From assembly GCF_900230195.1 (NCBI RefSeq), contig NZ_OCNE01000013.1, positions 146,064-210,063 of the forward strand: a stretch of 64,000 nucleotides of DNA. Reading direction: 5' to 3'. Positions within the stretch are counted from its first letter, which is position 1, and every line of letters begins with the position of its first letter. This DNA comes from Streptomyces zhaozhouensis (GTDB lineage: Bacteria > Actinomycetota > Actinomycetes > Streptomycetales > Streptomycetaceae). The position numbers and the translations under genes were made by a program. Shown one piece after another: positions 58,834 to 64,000 of the stretch. Below the pieces are notes generated by a model that saw only the letters and a list, made by a program, of their open reading frames with translations, was not told the DNA's origin and did not search any database.

Positions 58834-58880
58834 CCTACTCCCGGGTAAGTCTACTGGCACGTTAAACGGCCGGACGTGCC
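58834..58880. promoter_or_regulatory. TetR operator and a second inverted repeat in the FabG/thiolase gap
   Basis: The minus strand of 58834-58856 contains AGTAGACTTAC then CCGGGAGTA, 19 of 23 identical to the site at 55881-55903. Starting at its last base, GGCACGT (58856-58862) and ACGTGCC (58874-58880) form an 11-base-spaced inverted repeat. The element is 11 bases before the FabG start and about 97 before thiolase, so both directions could be repressed. Confidence 0.8.
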
Positions 58881-58976
58881 CACCACAAGGGAGGCGCCGA
58901 GGGCATCATCGTCGCGTGACCGTGCCTTCCCGCGCGGTCGACCGGCACCGGACAGCATCGTTAAGGAGCTACCAGC

Positions 58977-60284
58977 ATGACCCCGACAGGGCGCAGGGTG
59001 GCCGTTCTCGGCGGAAACCGCATCCCGTTCGCCCGTTCCGACGGCCCCTACGCCGCCGCCTCCAACCAGGAGATGCTCTCCGCCGCGCTCGCCGGCCTCG
59101 TCGAGCGGTTCGGGCTGCGGGGCGCGCTGCTTGGCGAGTTCGTCGCGGGCGCGGTGGTCAAGCACAGCAGGGACTTCAACCTCGCCAGGGAGACGGTGCT
59201 CGGCAGCGCGCTGGACCGGCGCACCCCCGCCTTCGACGTGCAACAGGCGTGCGGCACCGGCCTGGAGGCGGTCATCCTCGTCGCCAACAAGATCGCCCTG
59301 GGCCAGATCGACGTCGGCGTCGCCGGCGGCGTGGACACCGCGAGCGACGTGCCGCTGGCGCTCAACGACCGGCTGCGGCGCGTGCTGCTGCGCACCCGCA
59401 GGGCCAAGGGTGTGGGGGGCAGGGCCCGCGCGCTCGCCGGGCTGCGCCCCGGGCAGTTGGTGCCGGAGATCCCGCGCAACGCCGAGCCGCGCACCGGGCT
59501 GTCCATGGGCGAGCACGCGGCCCGCACCGCCGCGGAGTGGAACATCACCCGCGAGGCGCAGGACCTGCTCGCCGCCACCAGCCACCAGCGGCTCGCCGCC
59601 GCCTGGGACGACGGGTTCTTCGGCGACCTGGTGACCCCGTTCCAGGGGCTGGCCCGCGACCAGAACCTGCGCCCGGACAGCACGCCCGAGCGGCTCGCCA
59701 GGCTCCGCCCGGTCTTCGGCCTCGACGGGCCCGAGCCCACCATGACCGCGGGCAACTCCACCCCGCTCACCGACGGCGCGGCCACCGTGCTGCTGGCCAG
59801 CGAGGAGTGGGCCAGGGAGCGCGACCTCCCCGTGCTGGCCTACCTCACGCACGCCCGCACCGGCGCGGTCGACTTCGTCGACGGGCCCGACGGGCTGCTC
59901 TCCGCGCCCGCGCGGGTGGTGCCCCGGCTGCTGGAGGCCGCCGCGCTGGACCTCGCGGACGTCGACTTCGTCGAGATGCACGAGGCGTTCGCCTCCCAGG
60001 TGCTGGCGACGCTCGCCGCCTGGGAGGACGCCGAGTTCGGCAAGCGCCGGCTGGACCGCGGGGGCCCGCTGGGCACGGTGGACCGGGCACGACTGAACGT
60101 CCACGGCTCCTCGCTCGCCACCGGCCATCCGTTCGCCGCCACCGGCGCGAGGATCGTGCCCACCCTGGCCAAGATCCTGCACCGCGCGGCGGCCGAACGC
60201 CCCGAGGGCGGCGAGCCCGTGCGCGGGCTGGTCTCCGTCTGCGCGGCCGGCGGCCTGGGGGTGACCGCGTTGCTGGAGAGCTGA
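58977..60284 (+). CDS. acetyl-CoA C-acyltransferase (thiolase, FadI-like)
   Basis: A 435-residue thiolase that cleaves 3-oxoacyl-CoA to acetyl-CoA and a shortened acyl-CoA in beta-oxidation. The nucleophilic Cys is in QQACGTGLEA near residue 91, the general His in GHPFAATGAR near 384, and the second Cys in CAAGGLGVT near 422. NEAF-type region appears as MHEAFASQ near 335. Perfect AAGGAG precedes ATG 58977. It is divergent from FabG and followed by an acyl-CoA ligase after 94 bases, probably a single transcript. Confidence 0.9.
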   Translation: MTPTGRRVAVLGGNRIPFARSDGPYAAASNQEMLSAALAGLVERFGLRGALLGEFVAGAVVKHSRDFNLARETVLGSALDRRTPAFDVQQACGTGLEAVILVANKIALGQIDVGVAGGVDTASDVPLALNDRLRRVLLRTRRAKGVGGRARALAGLRPGQLVPEIPRNAEPRTGLSMGEHAARTAAEWNITREAQDLLAATSHQRLAAAWDDGFFGDLVTPFQGLARDQNLRPDSTPERLARLRPVFGLDGPEPTMTAGNSTPLTDGAATVLLASEEWARERDLPVLAYLTHARTGAVDFVDGPDGLLSAPARVVPRLLEAAALDLADVDFVEMHEAFASQVLATLAAWEDAEFGKRRLDRGGPLGTVDRARLNVHGSSLATGHPFAATGARIVPTLAKILHRAAAERPEGGEPVRGLVSVCAAGGLGVTALLES

Positions 60285-60378
60285 ACGACCGGCCGGGCGC
60301 GGCCGAGCGAGAAGAGACCGGAGCGGGAGCCGGGCGGTACCGGGCAGTGACGAGGCGAAGTGGGAAGCGGGAGCACAC

Positions 60379-62295
60379 ATGAGCGTCAGGCGGGATATGA
60401 AACGCGCGCGGGCGCGCGGCCGTTGGGCCGAGCGCGCGGTGCCGGAGCTGGTCACCGACAGCGAGGGCGAGGTGCGCACGGCCAGGACCCCACCGCTGGT
60501 GGAGCCGCCGACCGAGGGCTCGATAGCGGACATACCGTTCACCAACGCGGCCCAGGACCCCGACGCGGAGGTGATGCGCCGCAAGGTCGACGGGCGGTGG
60601 GTGCCGGTCACCGCCGCCGCGTTCGCCGCCGAGGTCGGCGCCGTGGCCAGGGGGCTGGTGGCGGCCGGCCTGCCGGTCGGCGGCCGCGTCGCGCTGATGT
60701 CCCGCACCCGCTACGAGTGGGCCGTCCTCGACTTCGCCGTCTGGGCGGCCGGCGGCCAGAGCGTCCCGGTCTACCCGACCGCCTCACCCGACCAACTCGC
60801 CTGGCAGCTCGCCGACTCGGGCGCCACCCAGCTGGTGGTGGAGACCGCAGAGCACGCCGGGATCGCCGAACGCGCCGTCGCCGAGCTGTCCGCGCGCCCG
60901 CGCCTCTGGCGGCTGGACGAGGGGGCGCTGGAGGAGCTGACCGAACTCGGCCGCGCCACGCCCGAGTCGGAGATCACCGCACGCCGCGCCGCGCTCACTC
61001 CCGACACCCCGGCCACCCTCACCTACACCTCCGGGACCACCGGTCGCCCCAAAGGCTGCGTGCTCACCCACGCCAACCTGGACGCCGAGACCGCCAACCT
61101 CACCGAGCTGCTGATCCCCGTCTTCGAAGAGGTCACGGGCGAGCAGCCGACCACCCTGATCTTCCTGCCGCTGGCGCACATCCTCGGCCGCACCATCCAG
61201 ATCGCCTGCGTCCGGGGCCGGGTGGTCATCGGCCACTGCCCCAGCGTGAAACCGGACGAGCTGCGCCCCGAACTCGCCTCGTTCCGGCCGACGTTCGTCG
61301 TGGGCGTGCCGTATCTCTTCGAGAAGATCCACGAGACGGGCCGGGCCACCGCCGAACGGATGGGCCGGGGCGCCTCGTTCGAACGCGCCGACCGCGTCGC
61401 GGTGGCCTGGGCGCGGGCCGAGCTGGACGCCTACTACGGCCGCGGTCCCGGACCCGGGCTCGGGCTGCGCGCCGCCAAGGCCCTCTACGACGTGCTGGTC
61501 TACCGCCGTGTCAGGACCGCGCTCGGCGGCCGGCTGCGGTACGCGATCAGCGGCGGCTCGCCGCTCGACGAGCGGATGAGCCTCTTCTTCTTCGGCTGCG
61601 GCGTGCTGATCTACGAGGGCTACGGCCTCACCGAGACCACCTCGGCCGCCACCCTCAACCCGCCGCTGACGCCCCGCTTCGGCACCGTCGGCCAACCCGT
61701 GCCCGGCACCGCCGTCCGCATCGACGACGACGGCGAGGTCAGGATCTCCGGCGGCATCGTCTTCGGCTCCTACTGGGGCAACGAGGAGGCGACCGACGAG
61801 GCGCTGAGCGACGGCTGGTTCCACACCGGCGACCTCGGCCGGCTGGACCGGGACGGCTATCTCACCATCACCGGCCGCAAGAAGGACCTGCTGATCACCA
61901 GCGGCGGCAAGAACGTCTCGCCCAGCGTGCTGGAGGACCGGCTGCGCGGCCGCCCCCTGGTCGGCCAGTGCATGGCGGTCGGCGACGGCCGCTCCTACAT
62001 CGCCGCGCTGATCACCCTCGAACCGGAGGCCAGGGAGCACTGGCTCGCGGTCCGCAAACGCCCGCTCGACACCCCCGTCGCCGAACTCCGCGAGGACCCC
62101 GAGCTGTTGGCGGACCTGCAACGTTCCGTCGACTACGCCAACGAGGCGGTCTCCCGCGCCGAGTCGATCCGCAGGTTCGTCGTGGTCGACGGCGAGTTCA
62201 CCGAGGAGAACGGGATGCTGACGCCGTCGCTGAAGATCCGCAGGCGGGCGGTGGCAGCCGCCTACGCCGAGGAGATCGAGGCGCTCTACTCCTGA
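60379..62295 (+). CDS. long-chain fatty acid-CoA ligase (AMP-forming)
   Basis: A 638-residue ANL-family ligase that activates fatty acids. The phosphate loop is YTSGTTGRPKG near residue 215, then YEGYGLTETTS near 413, and a C-terminal YLTITGRKKDLLITSGGKNV near 494-513 with the catalytic Lys region. The N-terminal 25 residues are Arg-rich. It belongs to the FadD15/long-chain group. ATG 60379 is preferred, with ATG 60397 possible. It begins the degradation route completed by the dehydrogenase, hydratase, reductase and thiolase of the cluster. A 9-bp repeat follows the stop. Confidence 0.9.
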   Translation: MSVRRDMKRARARGRWAERAVPELVTDSEGEVRTARTPPLVEPPTEGSIADIPFTNAAQDPDAEVMRRKVDGRWVPVTAAAFAAEVGAVARGLVAAGLPVGGRVALMSRTRYEWAVLDFAVWAAGGQSVPVYPTASPDQLAWQLADSGATQLVVETAEHAGIAERAVAELSARPRLWRLDEGALEELTELGRATPESEITARRAALTPDTPATLTYTSGTTGRPKGCVLTHANLDAETANLTELLIPVFEEVTGEQPTTLIFLPLAHILGRTIQIACVRGRVVIGHCPSVKPDELRPELASFRPTFVVGVPYLFEKIHETGRATAERMGRGASFERADRVAVAWARAELDAYYGRGPGPGLGLRAAKALYDVLVYRRVRTALGGRLRYAISGGSPLDERMSLFFFGCGVLIYEGYGLTETTSAATLNPPLTPRFGTVGQPVPGTAVRIDDDGEVRISGGIVFGSYWGNEEATDEALSDGWFHTGDLGRLDRDGYLTITGRKKDLLITSGGKNVSPSVLEDRLRGRPLVGQCMAVGDGRSYIAALITLEPEAREHWLAVRKRPLDTPVAELREDPELLADLQRSVDYANEAVSRAESIRRFVVVDGEFTEENGMLTPSLKIRRRAVAAAYAEEIEALYS

Positions 62296-62334
62296 CCTGG
62301 ACGACCTGGACGACCCGGACGACCCGGACGACCC
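62295..62334. repeat. four-copy 9-bp tandem repeat after the ligase gene
   Basis: ACCTGGACG occurs twice and ACCCGGACG twice in direct tandem at 62295-62330, beginning at the last base of the ligase stop, with a partial fifth copy to 62334. The self-complementary CGCGCGCCGGCGCGCG (62335-62350) follows and may serve as terminator. The rest of the 311-base gap 62296-62606 shows no gene. Confidence 0.75.
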
Positions 62335-62606
62335 CGCGCGCCGGCGCGCGGCGCGCGGGAGGCGCGCCGCTCTGTGCGCGTTGTGTGCGGAAGCGCGCCC
62401 CACTCGGCAAGGGTCTTTCGCCTCGCCTCCACCGCGGGGGCACCCGTTCCGTTTGCGCCGAGTCCTGGTCGAGTCTGAAGTGGGTTGATGAACAGTCCAG
62501 TTGACGCCCTGACTCGCCCGCTGTGATGGCCTAACATTCGGCCGGGGCTCACGCACTGTCCCGGAGGTGCCCCTGACGGTGATCTATTGCGTGCGAAGGA
62601 CTGGGC

Positions 62607-62822
62607 ATGGCTGAGCACGGCACGGACACTCTGGCCTGGCGCAAGAGCAGTTACAGCGGTGCCTCCGGCGGCGACTGCCTGGAGGTCGCCCGGGTCCGAG
62701 GGGGGCTGGTCCCGCTTCGGGACAGCAAGCGGGCGGGCGGACCGGTCGTCGCGGTGTCGATAACGGCCTGGCGGGCCTTCGTCGGCGCGGTCGACCACGA
62801 CGGCCCGTGCGACCACGGCTGA
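62607..62822 (+). CDS. DUF397 domain protein, orphan
   Basis: A 71-residue DUF397 protein with the family pattern LAWRKSSYSGASGGDCLEVA near residues 9-28 and VPLRDSKRAGGPVVAVSITA, WRAFV near 36-60. Most Streptomyces DUF397 genes sit beside an XRE regulator as a pair thought to be a regulatory or toxin-antitoxin-like unit; here no such regulator is adjacent, so it is a solo copy. ATG 62607 has GAAGGAC upstream. Confidence 0.85.
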   Translation: MAEHGTDTLAWRKSSYSGASGGDCLEVARVRGGLVPLRDSKRAGGPVVAVSITAWRAFVGAVDHDGPCDHG

Positions 62823-62972
62823 CCACGGGGGCGGTCGACCACCCCTCGCCGACGGCGAGCGTGGTCAAGGGGGGCAACAATATGCCGTGAGAGGGCGGCG
62901 TTTGTCATTCGTTCGGTGGAACGGGCGGCGTAGCGGGGCAGTCGGGAGGGCGGCGACCAGAAGGATACGGTC

Positions 62973-63242
62973 GTGCCAGACGACGTGCTCAACGCCTTCC
63001 CGTTCTTCCCCCGCCACCGGGCCGTTCCCCCGCTGACCCTCCGGCAGCCGGCCTGTGGCCGGTGCGGTCGGGCGCTGTGGCCCGACGTCACCGTGCCCGG
63101 CCGGCCGCCGGTCTGGGCCTGCCCGTTCTGCGGCACGCCCGAGGGCAGGTTCTGGCATCCGCACCACGGGCGTCGCTGCCCCCACGGCTATCCGTGGCCG
63201 CTGCTGCGCGACACCCCGGCGCGGCTGTTCATCTGCTACTGA
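62973..63242 (+). CDS. small zinc-ribbon-like protein
   Basis: An 89-residue protein starting at GTG with AGAAGGAT upstream. Two CxxC pairs, CGRC near residue 28 and CPFC near 50, form a likely zinc ribbon; the C-terminus is Trp/His/Pro-rich (RFWHPHHGRRCPHGYPWPLL). No family is recognised. It may be a nucleic-acid-binding or regulatory protein. Coding is supported by the ribosome site and motif, but the gene is short and Pro-rich. It converges with the lyase gene at 63252. Confidence 0.55.
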   Translation: MPDDVLNAFPFFPRHRAVPPLTLRQPACGRCGRALWPDVTVPGRPPVWACPFCGTPEGRFWHPHHGRRCPHGYPWPLLRDTPARLFICY

Positions 63243-63251
63243 ACGGGTCCG

Positions 63252-64000
63252 CTACCGCCGGCCGCCGGCCCCGACCGGCAGCGGCACGTCGGACCAGTCC
63301 ATGTCGGCAGCGAGGTAGAAGCCCGGGTGGGAGGGCTGGTTGTAGGTGGTCTGCTGGCGGGCGACCTCGACGCGGTACTGGGGGTCGTGCATCAGGGTGT
63401 ACAGCTTGTGGTCGGTGACCTCGGTGCTGGTGTAGATCCGGATCGCCGAGCTGTCGGTCGTCGGCAGCAGCACCTCCTCGCGCCAGTCGCCCCAGACGTC
63501 GGCGACCAGCGACGGGTTGCCCTTCCACCAGTTGTTGGTGGTCGTCCCCTCGGCGGTCAGCAGGGTGCCGCGCCGCCAGTCCTCGATGGTCGGCGTCACA
63601 TACTCCTCGGTCAGCGCCCCGTGCATCTGCTGCGTGGTGAGGTCGGCCGCCCAGCGCACGCTCTGGTTGGCGCCCGGGTTCGGCGCGTCGATCCTTTCGC
63701 CCCGCGCGGTCCACAGCCCGACGGGGTCGGCCGTGGCGTCCTCGGCCGAGTTGGACCACACCTCAAGTCCCGGCAGCTCCGGGTCGATGTCCCCGACCAT
63801 CGCCCGCGTGGTGTCGACCCCCGTGTAGCCGCCGAAGAGCACCTCGCCGGTCTCCGCGTCCCGCATGGCGTACCCGTAGGGCGCGCTGGTTCCCCCTTCG
63901 TGCGAGGTGAAGATTTCGAGGCCGGGGTTGTGGGGGTCGATGTCGGTGACGTGCATGGCGTCGCCGTGGCCGAGGCGGGCGGTGGTGTCGGGGGTGTCGC
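63252..64000 (-). CDS. rhamnogalacturonan lyase (PL11 family), N-terminus beyond the window
   Basis: The C-terminal 248 residues of a PL11 rhamnogalacturonan lyase. The visible part shows the propeller repeats with metal-site motifs such as ARLGHGDAMHVTDIDP, PGLEIFTSHEG, NNWWKGNPSLVADVWGDWRE and a closing YRVEVARQQTTYNQPSHPGF, all typical of bacterial PL11. It cleaves the rhamnogalacturonan I backbone of pectin by beta-elimination. The stop is TAG at 63252-63254 and the frame continues past the right edge without a start. It is probably secreted; the signal peptide is outside the window. Confidence 0.88.
   Translation of the reverse strand, partial: DTPDTTARLGHGDAMHVTDIDPHNPGLEIFTSHEGGTSAPYGYAMRDAETGEVLFGGYTGVDTTRAMVGDIDPELPGLEVWSNSAEDATADPVGLWTARGERIDAPNPGANQSVRWAADLTTQQMHGALTEEYVTPTIEDWRRGTLLTAEGTTTNNWWKGNPSLVADVWGDWREEVLLPTTDSSAIRIYTSTEVTDHKLYTLMHDPQYRVEVARQQTTYNQPSHPGFYLAADMDWSDVPLPVGAGGRR

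Noticed and set aside
54123..62295. Fatty-acid genes considered as a polyketide or lipopeptide cluster
   Set aside because: There is no ketosynthase, carrier protein or peptide synthetase; the set matches beta-oxidation-type metabolism.
62607..62822. DUF397 gene reported as an XRE/DUF397 pair
   Set aside because: No XRE regulator is adjacent in either direction, so it is a solo gene.

Overview
The window is a very GC-rich, gene-dense bacterial chromosome segment that looks like Streptomyces or a close actinomycete. Supporting signs are extreme third-position GC, only one TTA leucine codon noticed in all the genes, mixed GTG/ATG starts, a sugar ABC operon with no ATPase of its own, a glutathione-independent formaldehyde dehydrogenase, a DUF397 protein, short sulfur-type leader peptides and long GC-rich inverted repeats as terminators. 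I see no rRNA, tRNA, CRISPR array, insertion sequence or prophage. Most very long antisense open frames are GC-codon artefacts and were left out.

Layout. 1-3.1 kb: L-fucose-type catabolism (FadR-like regulator cut by the left edge, L-fuconate dehydratase, SDR carrying the TTA codon). 3.1-10 kb: single genes (methyltransferase, stress protein, DUF3224/YafY pair around a perfect palindrome, GntR regulator, DUF6278, exonuclease III, MBL protein). 10-15.3 kb: pssA-psd phospholipid operon, CitE-like lyase, TetR regulator and formaldehyde dehydrogenase; this looks like a reduced ethylmalonyl-CoA locus. 15.4-25.7 kb: serine hydrolase, epoxide-hydrolase-like protein, two flavodoxin-fold quinone reductases, an SDR/TetR pair with twin operators, a radical SAM protein behind a near-perfect SOS box, and a Clp-N/HTH protein with twin palindromes over its start. 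25.7-30 kb: three peptidases (M55, M20, S9). 30-36.3 kb: CBS protein, LapA-like protein, then a DeoR-controlled polyol ABC operon with a zinc dehydrogenase.

36.3-43 kb: methyltransferase, two MBL proteins, DedA protein, a large holin-like/phosphodiesterase fusion and pterin dehydratase. 43-47.2 kb: a SigK-RskA-like sigma/anti-sigma pair with a molybdopterin oxidoreductase and a fasciclin lipoprotein. 47.5-50.1 kb: aldo/keto reductase, FdhD, GntR/FCD regulator. 50.1-52.9 kb: two consecutive modules, each a short leader peptide, a strong hairpin and a gene (LLM flavin monooxygenase; GST-fold protein lacking its catalytic Cys), which I read as tandem cysteine/sulfur attenuation units. 52.9-53.8 kb: a coupled pair of unknown genes. 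54.1-62.3 kb: a fatty-acid beta-oxidation-like regulon (acyl-CoA dehydrogenase, SCP2, TetR, MaoC hydratase, FabG-type reductase, thiolase, acyl-CoA ligase) tied together by a 23-bp operator present at two divergent promoters 3 kb apart. 62.6-64 kb: orphan DUF397, a zinc-ribbon protein and a PL11 rhamnogalacturonan lyase cut by the right edge.

The best candidates for something little described are the twin leader-peptide modules (50.3-52.9 kb), the shared operator of the fatty-acid cluster, the unknown gene pair at 52.9-53.8 kb, and the Clp-N/HTH gene with its paired palindromes.
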